The notes: generated from the sequence alone by a model not told the origin. 64,000 nucleotides of DNA from Microbacterium sp. MF43 (GCF_012847295.1 NZ_JABBDY010000005.1:229653-293652); one strand, 5' to 3'; shown: positions 8,960 to 18,876, counted from the first letter of the stretch. Made by a program: numbers and translations.

Positions 8960-9571
8960 CTACTCGGCGGGGACCGCGACGACGACTTTCGCCGGGCGCA
9001 GTTCGACCGAGCCGAGGCGGTAGCCGATCTCGACGACCTCGAGGATCGTCGGGGTCTCGACCCCGGGTGTCGGCGCCTGGAAGATGGCCTCGTGGTGCTG
9101 CGGGTCGAACACCTCACCCGAAACGCCGTACGTCGTGAGCCCCATGCGCTCGGCGACGCCCCGAAGCTTCTCGGCGATCGCGGCGAAGGGCGTGCCCTCC
9201 TCGAGATCGCCGTGCTTCTCGGCGCGGTCGAGATCATCGAGCACCGGGAGCAGGCCCTTGGCCACCGCGCCCTTCGCCCGCTCGATCTCGACCTCGCGCT
9301 GCTCCTCGGTGCGGCGGCGGTAGTTCGCGTACTCCGCCTGGAGGCGCTTGAGATCGTTCAGCAGCTGCGACTCGAGGTCGGCGATGACGGCGTCCTCCGC
9401 CGCGGCATCCGCGTTCTGCTGGGCGCCCAGGATGTCTTCCACCGTGAGCTCCTCGTCGCGAGCCTGCCCGTCCTGCGGGACGGGGCCGGAGGCCTGCGCC
9501 TCCGACCCCTCCTGCTCGGGACGGACCTCTTCGCCCTCGCCCTGGGGCTCTTCGAAGTCCTTGCCTGTCAT
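8960..9571 (-). CDS. grpE: GrpE nucleotide exchange factor
   Basis: A 203-residue protein with an acidic, low-complexity N-terminus (about 1-60), a long coiled coil (DLKRLQAEYANYRRRTEEQ at about 75-95), and the C-terminal beta domain with PVLDDLDRAEKH and FDPQHHEAIF, both GrpE signatures. It releases ADP from DnaK. It starts two bases after the dnaK stop, so the genes are tightly coupled. The acidic N-terminal extension is common in actinobacterial GrpE. Confidence 0.95.
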   Translation of the reverse strand: MTGKDFEEPQGEGEEVRPEQEGSEAQASGPVPQDGQARDEELTVEDILGAQQNADAAAEDAVIADLESQLLNDLKRLQAEYANYRRRTEEQREVEIERAKGAVAKGLLPVLDDLDRAEKHGDLEEGTPFAAIAEKLRGVAERMGLTTYGVSGEVFDPQHHEAIFQAPTPGVETPTILEVVEIGYRLGSVELRPAKVVVAVPAE

Positions 9572-9573
9572 GG

Positions 9574-11439
<1,866 letters not shown>

Positions 11440-11527
11440 GTGTTCTCTCCTTCGTGTGGGACGGGGACGGATGCCTCGGCCCGTGGATCTGGGAAACCTA
11501 GCTCACGGCGCACTCGCTCCTGAGCGA

Positions 11528-11548
11528 GTTGAGCCGCGATGACTCAAG
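11528..11548. promoter_or_regulatory. HAIR site 1 (HspR operator)
   Basis: GTTGAGC, seven bases, then ACTCAAG. The HAIR consensus is CTTGAGT-N7-ACTCAAG: the right arm is perfect and the left arm matches five of seven. Its right arm overlaps the -10 box of the dnaK promoter, so bound HspR would block RNA polymerase. An additional 8-bp inverted repeat (ACTCGCTC/GAGCGAGT, 11512-11529) abuts it. Confidence 0.85.
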
Positions 11549-11575
11549 GCTACCTACGACCCACAAAGGTGTCAA
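11547..11575 (-). promoter_or_regulatory. dnaK operon promoter
   Basis: Read on the minus strand: -35 TTGACA (11570-11575), a 17-base spacer, -10 TAGCCT (11547-11552). The perfect -35 and spacing make this the best promoter in the window. It points to dnaK (start 11439) and lies between the two HAIR sites. Confidence 0.85.
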
Positions 11576-11580
11576 ATGAA

Positions 11581-11601
11581 CTTGATATGACTCGGCTCAA
11601 G
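11581..11601. promoter_or_regulatory. HAIR site 2 (HspR operator)
   Basis: CTTGATA, seven bases, then GCTCAAG; six of seven in the right arm and five of seven in the left match the HAIR consensus with the exact N7 spacing. It lies just upstream of the -35 box. With site 1 it brackets the promoter, allowing cooperative or looping repression. Confidence 0.78.
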
Positions 11602-11631
11602 TTTGTCGATGACCGACCTGCGGCGCGGAGT

Positions 11632-12495
11632 TCAGGCCCGGGCTGCACACGGATCGAGGCCGTACCATTCGACGGCGGTGCCGTGATGGATCCGCTCCAG
11701 GTCGCCCGACGAGACGTCGAGTGCGGCGTGCAGGCCCTCGAACGTGCGCACGTATCCGCCCGCGAGGTTGCTCACCGGCCAGTCGCCGCCGTACATGAGA
11801 CGGTCGGGGCCGAACACCGCCACCGCCTCCGCCACGATCGGGCGCAGGTCGTCGACCGTCCAGCCGTCGGGCGCTCCGACGGCCGAGGCGAGCCCCGAGA
11901 GCTTCGCCGCGACGCGGGGCGAGGCGGCGGCACCGCGGAGGAGGCGAGACCACTCCTCGAACTGCGCGGCGTCCCCACCGACGGGGGGCTTGCCGAGGTG
12001 GTCGATGATGAGGCGGAGTGACGGATGCCGCTGCATCAGCAGCGGAACGAGCGCCAGCGCCGCGGGGCCCGACGTCACGAAGTCGAACGGCACATCGGCA
12101 GCGGCCAGGGCGTCGAGTCCTTCAGCGACGTCGGGGCGAAGCATCCACTCTCCGTCCGCCATCCCGTGGATCAGGGCGCGCACCCCGACGACCCGGCCCG
12201 TGGCGAGGCGTGCATCGAGCTGCTCCCGCAGGTCGTCGTGCTGGAGCGGGAGCCACGCGACGACGCCCGCGACCTCGGGGTGTGCGGCCGCCGCGGCGAG
12301 CATGCGGTCGGTGTCCCCCGGGGTGTCTGCGGCCTGCACGAGGATCACCCGGTCCACCCCCGCCGCCGCGCGGACGGGGGCGAAGTCCTCCAGGCCGAAG
12401 TCGTCGTAGATCACGCCGTGCGCGGGCGTGAGCCACGTGTAGTCTCCGCTGGCGCGCTCCCAGATGTGGGTGTGCGCGTCGATGATGCCGGTCAT
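11632..12495 (-). CDS. Amidohydrolase family protein (COG3618, fuconolactonase-like)
   Basis: A 287-residue TIM-barrel metal hydrolase of the amidohydrolase_2 class. The N-terminal metal motif DAHTHIWE (6-13) is clear; later motifs include LIIDHLGKPPVG and the C-terminal MYGGDWPV, with Asp as a likely catalytic residue. Relatives hydrolyse sugar lactones such as L-fuconolactone or 2-pyrone-4,6-dicarboxylate. ATG 12495 follows AGGAGG. No sugar-catabolism genes are adjacent, so the substrate stays open. Confidence 0.87.
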   Translation of the reverse strand: MTGIIDAHTHIWERASGDYTWLTPAHGVIYDDFGLEDFAPVRAAAGVDRVILVQAADTPGDTDRMLAAAAAHPEVAGVVAWLPLQHDDLREQLDARLATGRVVGVRALIHGMADGEWMLRPDVAEGLDALAAADVPFDFVTSGPAALALVPLLMQRHPSLRLIIDHLGKPPVGGDAAQFEEWSRLLRGAAASPRVAAKLSGLASAVGAPDGWTVDDLRPIVAEAVAVFGPDRLMYGGDWPVSNLAGGYVRTFEGLHAALDVSSGDLERIHHGTAVEWYGLDPCAARA

Positions 12496-12579
12496 GGGGC
12501 CTCCTGGCGCCAGAACATCCCCTCGGGGAAACGAAAGGTCTTTACGGATTCTGCCAGGATCTCCGCGCTGTCCTCGGCT

Positions 12580-12746
12580 TGTGACGGCGCCGTCGCGGTC
12601 GACGCCGGCTGGACGGTGGTCCGCGAACGCACGCTCGCTATCCGAGGTCCGACGCCCGTTACTACGCCTCCTTCGTCGAAGACGGCAACGGCATCCGGAT
12701 CGAATTCATGCACAATCCGCCGAAGGACCCTGCTGCGGGCGGGTGA
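12580..12746 (+). pseudogene. Frameshifted relic of a VOC/glyoxalase-family gene (C-terminal end)
   Basis: One frame reads VAVDAGWTVVRE (about 12592-12627); a different frame then reads YYASFVEDGNGIRIEFMH and ends with TGA at 12744-12746. Together these match the end of vicinal-oxygen-chelate proteins, where a GW..VRE strand is followed by a YYA.F.ED..GI..E metal-ligand strand. The frame change and lack of a start or N-terminal domain indicate decay. It fills an otherwise gene-free gap between the amidohydrolase and the MFS exporter. Left limit is approximate. Confidence 0.6.
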
Positions 12747-12762
12747 GTCGGCGACCCGCGGC

Positions 12763-14343
12763 TCACCCGAGAAGCGTGCCCTCGGTGGCCTCGTTGGGCT
12801 TCGGGTCCGGCAGTCGACGCATCCGGAATCCGTTCAGCACGCCGATCCCGGCGGCGGCGATCGGGATCAGCAGCGCCACCTGGAGCGCGATGTGCCGCGC
12901 TTCGGTGTTGATGCGGATCACCTCGTCAGCCGCCTCGGGCGGCTCGTCGACGAGCAGTTCAGCGAGGCCCGTGTTCGACATGAGCTGCGCATCCTCCTCC
13001 AGCACCGTCGACACCTGTTCCTTCTGCTGGGCGTCGAGCACCGTGCTCGCGTCGGCGAGCGAGGTGAACGCAGTCGCGAGGGTGGCGAGCATGATGGCGC
13101 CGGCGAAGGCGAGACCGAACGAGAGGCCGAACGATCCTGCCGCCGAGTTCACGCCGGCGGCCTCGCTCACCCGCTCGTCCGAGATCGGCGACAGCGTGTA
13201 GTTGTTCAGCTGAGAGACCAGCAGGCCGAGCCCGCACCCCGCGACGATCAGGGGCAGAGTGAGCCACCAGCCCGAGTCGGCGATCGGCACGAGCGGAACG
13301 ATCGCGACGAGCCCGGCGAGCGCGAGCGCGAATCCGGTGAGGATCAGGTTCGCGGGCCGCCCCTTGCCCCGTCGTCCGGCGAGGATGGCCACCGCGAACA
13401 TGCTGAGCGAGAGCGGGGCGATCGACAGGCCCGCCTGCAGGGCGTTGTACTCGAGCACCATCTGCAGATACAGCGGCAGAACGATCATGGTGCCGCCGAG
13501 GGCGATCTGCTGCAGCAGCTGTCCGCTGACGCCCGTGCGGAAAGGCTTCGAGGCGAACAGGGCCGGATCGAGCAGCACCGGCTTCGCCTTCTTCTTTCGC
13601 GCGTTCAGCCACCAGGCGAGACCTCCGAGCGCCACGACGCCGAGCCCGATGAGCAGCCCGACGTAGCCGCCGCCCTCCTGCCAGACCAGGATGCCGAGCA
13701 CCACGCCGCCCATGCCGACGACCGAGAGGCCGGCGCCGACGAGGTCGATCGATCGGTCGCCGGTGTAAGGCACATCCTTGACGAGCCCCAGACCGAGCAG
13801 GACCACCCCGATGATGACGGCTTCGAGTGCGAACGCGACCCGGTACGACCAGAACGTCGTGATGAACCCGCCCAGCAGCGGGCCGATCGCCGCCGCGATG
13901 GCCGCCGAGGCACCGACCAGCGCGTACACCCGCTTCTGGTGCCCGCCGGTGAAGTTCCCGTGGATCAGCGACTGCATGGACGGCAGAAGCAGGGAGGCGC
14001 CGATGCCGCCGATGATCGCCCAGAAGATGATCACCGCCGTGAGGCTCTGCGCGAAGGTCATCGCGACCGCACCGACGGCGTAGCCGAGCAGGCCGAGCGT
14101 GTAGGCGAGCTTGCGCCCGATGAGGTCGCCGGTCTTGCCGCCGATGAGGATGAAGGCCGCCGACACGAGCGCCTCGAGCGCGATCGCACCCTGCACCCCG
14201 CTCGCCGTCGTGCCGAGTTCCTTCACGACAGCGGAGATCGAGACGTTCATGATCGACGTATCGACGACCAGCACGAACATCGCCATCGCCAGGAGGATCG
14301 CCAGACGTCCGTTGAAGGGCGCCGCGGCAGGTGCGTCGGTCAT
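12763..14343 (-). CDS. MFS transporter, DHA2 (14-helix) drug-exporter type
   Basis: A 526-residue polytopic protein. It shows DHA2 motifs: VVDTSIMNVSISAV in helix 1, GKTGDLIGRK (motif A-like loop), and LPSMQSLIHGNF. An extracytoplasmic loop of about 60 residues near the C-terminus (DAQQKEQVSTVLEEDAQ) precedes the last helix, as in EmrB/QacA-like exporters. The likely role is proton-driven export of toxic organic compounds. It is divergent from the UMF1-type gene at 14507; a 10-bp inverted repeat lies between them. Confidence 0.85.
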   Translation of the reverse strand: MTDAPAAAPFNGRLAILLAMAMFVLVVDTSIMNVSISAVVKELGTTASGVQGAIALEALVSAAFILIGGKTGDLIGRKLAYTLGLLGYAVGAVAMTFAQSLTAVIIFWAIIGGIGASLLLPSMQSLIHGNFTGGHQKRVYALVGASAAIAAAIGPLLGGFITTFWSYRVAFALEAVIIGVVLLGLGLVKDVPYTGDRSIDLVGAGLSVVGMGGVVLGILVWQEGGGYVGLLIGLGVVALGGLAWWLNARKKKAKPVLLDPALFASKPFRTGVSGQLLQQIALGGTMIVLPLYLQMVLEYNALQAGLSIAPLSLSMFAVAILAGRRGKGRPANLILTGFALALAGLVAIVPLVPIADSGWWLTLPLIVAGCGLGLLVSQLNNYTLSPISDERVSEAAGVNSAAGSFGLSFGLAFAGAIMLATLATAFTSLADASTVLDAQQKEQVSTVLEEDAQLMSNTGLAELLVDEPPEAADEVIRINTEARHIALQVALLIPIAAAGIGVLNGFRMRRLPDPKPNEATEGTLLG

Positions 14344-14432
14344 GTGCGAAGCAAAGCACAGGGGATGCCCCCGCTCCAGGCCCCCGACCGGAAATCACCC
14401 TGGACCGATGTCGGCGCGCCCCGGCTACGCTG

Positions 14433-14474
14433 GCGTGGCGCCGCGATGAGGCGACGCGCCCGCCGGCGCCACGC
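14433..14474. repeat. Inverted repeat between two divergent exporter genes
   Basis: GCGTGGCGCC (14433-14442) and its exact complement (14465-14474), separated by 22 bases. It lies in the 163-base gap between two divergent transporter genes and may be a regulator site or a hairpin. No repressor gene is adjacent. Confidence 0.5.
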
Positions 14475-14506
14475 GCCGTTCACCGAAGGGTCCTAGCGTG
14501 ACGGAC

Positions 14507-15979
14507 ATGAGTTCGCCCGAGCCCCCTGCCGACCCCGCCGCGAACCACACGGCGACGACGCCGCCGGCGACCGCTCGGTCGGCGGCGATCGGCCCCATCG
14601 GCGAGGTGCTGCAGGAGCACGCGCCCGAGGTCCGCGTCCCCCGCAAGCGCGTGGTGTCGTGGGCACTGTGGGACTGGGCGACGCAGCCGTTCAACACCGT
14701 GCTGCTCACCTTCGTGTGGGTGCCGAGCTTCCTCGTCTCGCCGTTCTTCCTCGACCCGGGCGTCGCGGCTTCCGGAGTGGTGGACGGATCCGAGATCGAC
14801 TGCGACACCCCGGCGAACACGGCGACCGCGTTCTGCCAGGCGCTCGGTCAGCTCGACGCCAACCTGGGCTGGGGCATCATGGCCGCCGGCATCCTGATCG
14901 CCCTGCTCGCTCCCGTGCTCGGCCAGCGGGCCGATGCGACGGGCCGCAAGAAGTTCATGCTCGGAATCTTCACCGCCCTGCTCATCCTGTGCCAGCTCGG
15001 CATGGCCTTCGTTTCGGGGGTTCCGTCGCAGTTCTGGTTCGGCGTCGCGATGATCGCCTTCGGGAGCATCGTCGGCGAGATCGCGGGGGCGAACTACAAC
15101 GCCCTCCTCGTCTCGGTCTCGACCCCCCGGACGGTCGGCCGCGTCTCCGGCCTCGGCTGGGGCTTCGGATACCTCGGCGGGATCATCGCGCTGGCCATCG
15201 TGGTCGGGCTCATCCTCGGCGGCGTGCTCGACGGAACGCAACCGCAGACCTTCCAGCTCATCGCCGCCGGCGCGACGGTGTGGACGCTGCTGTTCTCGAT
15301 CCCGATCTTCCTCAACGTCCCCGAGCCGCCGCCCACGCCGGACTCCCGGCGGGTCAACTTCTTCCTGGGTTACGTCGAGCTGGCCCGGTCGATCGCCCGG
15401 CTGTGGCGCGAGAACCGGGCGACGTTCTGGTTCCTGCTGGCCTCGGCCGTGTACCGCGACGGGCTCGCGGCGGTCTTCACGTTCGGCTCCGTCATCGCGG
15501 CGCGCGTCTTCGGGTTCGGGTTCACGGACCTGGTGATCTTCGGGATCGTGCTCAACCTCGTCGCCGGGGTGTCGACGATCCTCGCCGGCCGGCTCGACGA
15601 CCGGTTCGGACCGAAGACCGTGATCCTGGTCGCGATCGGCGGGATCATCGTCTGCTGCCTCACGGTGTTCTTCGGCGCGGCGGCGGGTCAGGCACTGTTC
15701 TGGGTGGTCGGCATCGTCCTGGCCCTGTTCGTCGGACCGGCTCAGGCTGCGTCGCGCTCGTTCCTGGCCCGCGTGACCCCCTCCGGCCACGAAGGCGAGA
15801 TCTTCGGCCTGTATGCGACGACCGGCCGGGCGGCGAGCTGGCTCGCCCCGCTGCTGTGGGGCCTGTTCATCGCGGCGGCCGCGAACCAGACCCTGTACGG
15901 GATCCTGGCGATCGCGCTCGTGCTCGCGGTCGGGTTCGTGCTGCTGGTGTTCGTCAAGGCGCCGCCTCGCGCCGCCTGA
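14507..15979 (+). CDS. UMF1/Atg22-type MFS transporter
   Basis: A 490-residue protein with about 12 helices. The hallmark is SWALWDWATQPFNTVLLTFVW in the first helix, the UMF1-family pattern, and a later RTVGRVSGLGWGFGYLGG. A long polar N-terminal tail of about 45 residues precedes helix 1. ATG 14507 is favoured because TAGCGT ends seven bases upstream; a GTG at 14498 is in frame but overlaps that box. Substrate is unknown; yeast Atg22 exports amino acids from the vacuole. Confidence 0.82.
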   Translation: MSSPEPPADPAANHTATTPPATARSAAIGPIGEVLQEHAPEVRVPRKRVVSWALWDWATQPFNTVLLTFVWVPSFLVSPFFLDPGVAASGVVDGSEIDCDTPANTATAFCQALGQLDANLGWGIMAAGILIALLAPVLGQRADATGRKKFMLGIFTALLILCQLGMAFVSGVPSQFWFGVAMIAFGSIVGEIAGANYNALLVSVSTPRTVGRVSGLGWGFGYLGGIIALAIVVGLILGGVLDGTQPQTFQLIAAGATVWTLLFSIPIFLNVPEPPPTPDSRRVNFFLGYVELARSIARLWRENRATFWFLLASAVYRDGLAAVFTFGSVIAARVFGFGFTDLVIFGIVLNLVAGVSTILAGRLDDRFGPKTVILVAIGGIIVCCLTVFFGAAAGQALFWVVGIVLALFVGPAQAASRSFLARVTPSGHEGEIFGLYATTGRAASWLAPLLWGLFIAAAANQTLYGILAIALVLAVGFVLLVFVKAPPRAA

Positions 15980-16014
15980 GGACGGGTCGCCGGACGCTTC
16001 GGAGCACCGGGGCC

Positions 16015-16560
16015 CTAGACCCCGGGCCAGGCGTCGGCGAGCTTCGTGAGGAGCCGCGCGAGATCGACCCGCTCGGCATCGGTGAATTCCGACAGCGCCG
16101 TGTCGATGGCCTCTCGCCGCTCGCCGCGGAACCCGCGCACGAGGGCGGCGCCGGCATCCGTCAACGCGACGCGCGTGCGCCGCGCGTCGTCGGGGTCGAC
16201 CTCCCGCCGCACCAGGTCGAGCTGCACCGCCTGCTGCACGAGGCGTGACGCCCGGGGCTGATCCACCCCGACCGCGTCGGCGATCTCGCCGATGGAGAGG
16301 GGGCGGGATGCCGCGGCGAGCGCCTCGAGCAGACGCATGCGCGCCGGTCCGCCGAAGCGCGCGGGTCCGCCCCACGGCATCGGTCCGCGCCCGTGACCGT
16401 GGTGGGGCCCGCCGCCCCACGGCGGCTCGTGGTGCCCGTGATGCATCGGACCCGCATGGGGGTGACCGCCCTCCCACGGCGGGCGCGGCATCCGTCGACC
16501 CCGAATCCGGGAGAGCGCGGCGGCGATGGCGTCGGCGGGATCGGAAGGCTGCTGCGACAT
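16015..16560 (-). CDS. MarR-family regulator with His-rich N-terminus
   Basis: A 181-residue protein. Residues about 28-62 are rich in His, Gly and Pro (HPHAGPMHHGHHEPPWGGG), which could bind metal ions. A MarR winged helix follows (about 73-150: LLEALAAASRPLSIGEIADAVGVD and the wing VRREVDPDDARRTRV). A GGAGCC site precedes ATG 16560. It is divergent from another His-rich winged-helix gene at 16674, and an ACATG-rich operator region lies between. It probably represses both genes. Metal sensing is inference. Confidence 0.82.
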   Translation of the reverse strand: MSQQPSDPADAIAAALSRIRGRRMPRPPWEGGHPHAGPMHHGHHEPPWGGGPHHGHGRGPMPWGGPARFGGPARMRLLEALAAASRPLSIGEIADAVGVDQPRASRLVQQAVQLDLVRREVDPDDARRTRVALTDAGAALVRGFRGERREAIDTALSEFTDAERVDLARLLTKLADAWPGV

Positions 16561-16571
16561 GGCTCCAATTT

Positions 16572-16633
16572 ACATGTGTCTTGACATGCATCCCATGCAC
16601 ATGTCACAGTACATGTACATGTCGGTTGACATG
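16572..16633. promoter_or_regulatory. Cluster of ACATG operator half-sites between the two MarR-type genes
   Basis: Six ACATG-bearing elements: ACATGT at 16572, 16599, 16611 and 16617, and TTGACATG at 16581 and 16626. They form the perfect 10-bp palindrome GTACATGTAC (16609-16618) and a TGACATG/CATGTCA inverted pair (16582-16606). The AT-rich, highly repeated composition stands out from the GC-rich flanks and is expected of multiple MarR dimer sites. The two TTGACA stretches may also be -35 boxes. Confidence 0.8.
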
Positions 16634-16673
16634 CACTCACGCTGGCCGGCGACGGCCTTGGAAAGGACCTCCC

Positions 16674-17756
16674 ATGAACAACGAAGAGAACACAGAGAAC
16701 CAGAACCCGCCCGAGCGGCATACCGGCCGACCGCTCGGCTACTGGCTGCGCCTCGTCGACGGGCTGCTCACCAGGGAGCTCGGCCTCGCGCTGGCGAGCG
16801 AGGGCGTCAGCCGTCGCGATTGGATGCTGCTCAACGTGCTCGCCGGCACCGTCGACGCGCCCGGTCTCGACGAGCGCCTCGCTCGCAAGGGCAAGCGACT
16901 GCGTCGCCTGGAGCACCTCGGCTGGGCGCTCGAGCAAGGCGACGGCACGTGGGTACTCACCGATGCCGGACGCGAGGCGCACGCGCGGCTCGCCGACGCG
17001 GTCAGCGGCGTTCGCTCGCGCGTCACCGACGCCGTCTCGTCCGAGGACTATGCGACGACACTGGCTGCGCTCGAGGCGATGGCGCGGGAGCTCGGCTGGG
17101 ACGAGAGCCAGCCCTTCCCCCGCGGCGGGGGGCTCGGTGGAGGTCGCTTCCGCGGTTCTCCTTTCGGCGGACCTCCCTTCGGCGGACCTCCCTTCGCGGG
17201 CGCGCCGCGGCCCGAGATCCGTCACGGGTGGGGCCCGAGCCGACACCACGGCTTCGAACCCGGCCGTGCGGAGCGTCCGGGCGCGGCCCCGCGACACGGC
17301 ACCGCGCACGACGACGCGTGGAGGAGTTCCGGGCTCGACGATCCTGAATGCCCCGACCACGGCCACCACCCGGGCGCCGGGCGCGGACGCGACGCCCACG
17401 GGAACCTCGGGCACGGGCTGGGGCACCTCGGGCACGGGCTCCGGCACGGGCACGGGCACGGCGGACACGGGCACGAAGGGCACGGACACGGGCACGGGCA
17501 CGAAGGGCACGGGCACGGGCACGGGCACGAAGGGCACGGGCACGAATCGCACGGGCACGGGAACCTCGGGCACGGGCACGGGAACCTCGGGCACGGGCAC
17601 GGCGGGCACGGGCACGAAGGGCGCGGTCGGCACGACCACCGCGGTCAGGGCAGGCGGAAGGCGGAGCGGGCATACGAACGCGGCTTCGCGGCCGGGTTCC
17701 GAGCGGCGCAGTCCACCGACGCGCGTCGTGCCGAGGCATCCGACCCCGCCGCCTGA
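16674..17756 (+). CDS. Winged-helix protein with long His-Gly repeat tail
   Basis: A 360-residue protein. Residues about 18-135 look like a MarR/PadR-like winged helix (GYWLRLVDGLLTRELGLALA, then DGTWVLTDAGREAHARLADA). After a Gly/Phe/Pro linker, residues about 215-325 are dominated by His-Gly repeats (GHGHGHEGHGHG), then a basic end. The tail is encoded by hexamer-type repeats of GGGCAC. AGGACCTCCC precedes ATG 16674. Such tails bind Ni2+, Zn2+ or Cu2+ in other proteins. It is probably controlled by the divergent MarR gene. Confidence 0.78.
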   Translation: MNNEENTENQNPPERHTGRPLGYWLRLVDGLLTRELGLALASEGVSRRDWMLLNVLAGTVDAPGLDERLARKGKRLRRLEHLGWALEQGDGTWVLTDAGREAHARLADAVSGVRSRVTDAVSSEDYATTLAALEAMARELGWDESQPFPRGGGLGGGRFRGSPFGGPPFGGPPFAGAPRPEIRHGWGPSRHHGFEPGRAERPGAAPRHGTAHDDAWRSSGLDDPECPDHGHHPGAGRGRDAHGNLGHGLGHLGHGLRHGHGHGGHGHEGHGHGHGHEGHGHGHGHEGHGHESHGHGNLGHGHGNLGHGHGGHGHEGRGRHDHRGQGRRKAERAYERGFAAGFRAAQSTDARRAEASDPAA

Positions 17757-17840
17757 CCCACGTCGGCCGTTTCCGGTCGAAGAACCAGCGAACCCGCCGG
17801 TCCGCTGACGACCCCGCCGCCCGCCCACGTCGGTTGGTGA

Positions 17841-17908
17841 CAGATTCAGGAGACACGCGGCGAAGCACCCGTGGTAGCCGCGCGACGGCGGCGTGTCTCC
17901 TGCATCTG
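17841..17908. repeat. Intergenic inverted repeat (18-bp arms)
   Basis: CAGATTCAGGAGACACGC (17841-17858) pairs with 17891-17908, 17 of 18 positions complementary, around a 32-base loop. It lies in the 231-base gap before the cbiX-like gene, with no clear T tract. It may be a terminator for the His-tail gene or a dispersed extragenic palindrome. Confidence 0.65.
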
Positions 17909-17987
17909 GCGCGGGGTGGGCACCGCCCGCACGCCGCCGGACCTCGCGGCGTACACCCCGGGCACGCCGCGAGGCCAGAATGGAGGC

Positions 17988-18710
17988 GTGACGACTCCCG
18001 CGCTCCTCGCGATCTCGCACGGCACCGCCTCCCCCGAGGGGCAGGCGGCCGTGGCGGGCCTCGTCGCCGCCGTCGCCGCGCGGTTGCCCGACGTCGTGGT
18101 GCGGCTCGGTCACGTCGACGTGCAGCAGCCCGACGTCGCGGCCTCCCTCGACGCCCTCCCCGTCGATGCTCCGGTGGTCATCGTGCCGCTGCTGCTGTCG
18201 GCCGGCTATCACGTGCGCGTGGACCTCAAGGAGCAGACGGCGGGTCGCACGGGCATCTCGATCGCATCGGCGCTCGGGCCCGACCCGCGTCTCGTCGACG
18301 CACTGCTCGCCCGCCTGGCGCCCCTCGAACTCGCCGCCGACGACCGGGTCGTGCTGGCGGTCGCCGGCTCGAGTGATGACCGCGCGAACGACGACTGCCG
18401 CCGTGTCGCGGCAATGCTCGGCGAGCGGCTCGGCCGGCCGGTCGGGGTGGGGTTCCTCGCGGCCGCCGATCCCCGGCTCGCCGCCGCGGTCGCCGACGCA
18501 CGCCAGGGCGCCCCCGGTCGCGTCGTCGTCGCGAACTACCTTCTCGCTCCGGGCTACTTCCACGACCTCGCGGTGCGAGAGGCGGACGGATGCCCCGTGG
18601 CCCGCCCGCTGCTCGACGACGACGCCCCCGCCGCATCCCTCGTCGACATCGTCGTCGACCGCTATCGCACTACCGCGGCCGCCGCCTCAGCCGCCGCTCC
18701 GGCGGGTTGA
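17988..18710 (+). CDS. Sirohydrochlorin chelatase (CbiX/SirB-like)
   Basis: A 240-residue protein with the CbiX pattern: LLAISHGTASPEGQAA at the N-terminus carries the catalytic His, and VIVPLLLSAGYHVRVDL carries the second. A repeated half follows (LAVAGSSDDRANDDCRR and VVANYLLAPGYFHDL), so the two-domain form is present. It inserts Fe2+ into sirohydrochlorin to make siroheme, needed by the sulfite reductase next door. GTG 17988 is supported by CAGAAT six bases upstream and lacks a well-spaced Shine-Dalgarno. Confidence 0.88.
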   Translation: MTTPALLAISHGTASPEGQAAVAGLVAAVAARLPDVVVRLGHVDVQQPDVAASLDALPVDAPVVIVPLLLSAGYHVRVDLKEQTAGRTGISIASALGPDPRLVDALLARLAPLELAADDRVVLAVAGSSDDRANDDCRRVAAMLGERLGRPVGVGFLAAADPRLAAAVADARQGAPGRVVVANYLLAPGYFHDLAVREADGCPVARPLLDDDAPAASLVDIVVDRYRTTAAAASAAAPAG

Positions 18711-18750
18711 TGGACGCCGTCCACCAAGGCGGCACGCAACCTCTGTGACG

Positions 18751-18815
18751 CACCGTTACGCACGGTGACGGCTCTTGACGCTCGGGTAGGTCGAAGCGAG
18801 CGTCGCTTCTACTCT
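18751..18815 (+). promoter_or_regulatory. Predicted promoter and two inverted repeats before the sulfur operon
   Basis: CACCGT-TACGC-ACGGTG (18751-18767) and GAAGCGA-GCG-TCGCTTC (18793-18809) are perfect inverted repeats. The second ends immediately before a TACTCT -10-like box (18810-18815). This suggests repressor binding across the promoter of sir-cysH-cysD-cysN. The cognate regulator is not in the window. Confidence 0.55.
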
Positions 18816-18876
18816 CGCGGCATGGGCTCGATAGAGTCCGCGCCCCGGGGACGCCCGGGCTCACCCGGAGGCCACC

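Noticed and set aside
12025-14496. 823-residue plus-strand open frame
   Set aside because: It is the antisense of the amidohydrolase and DHA2 genes; composition is Arg/Asp/Glu/His-rich as expected of a shadow frame in high-GC DNA.
17340-17650. CRISPR-like direct repeats
   Set aside because: The repeats are hexamer-based, have no unique spacers, and are in frame as a His-Gly tail.
18711-18876. SAM or other riboswitch before sir
   Set aside because: No conserved core or kink-turn pattern could be built; only inverted repeats and a GC-rich stretch are seen.
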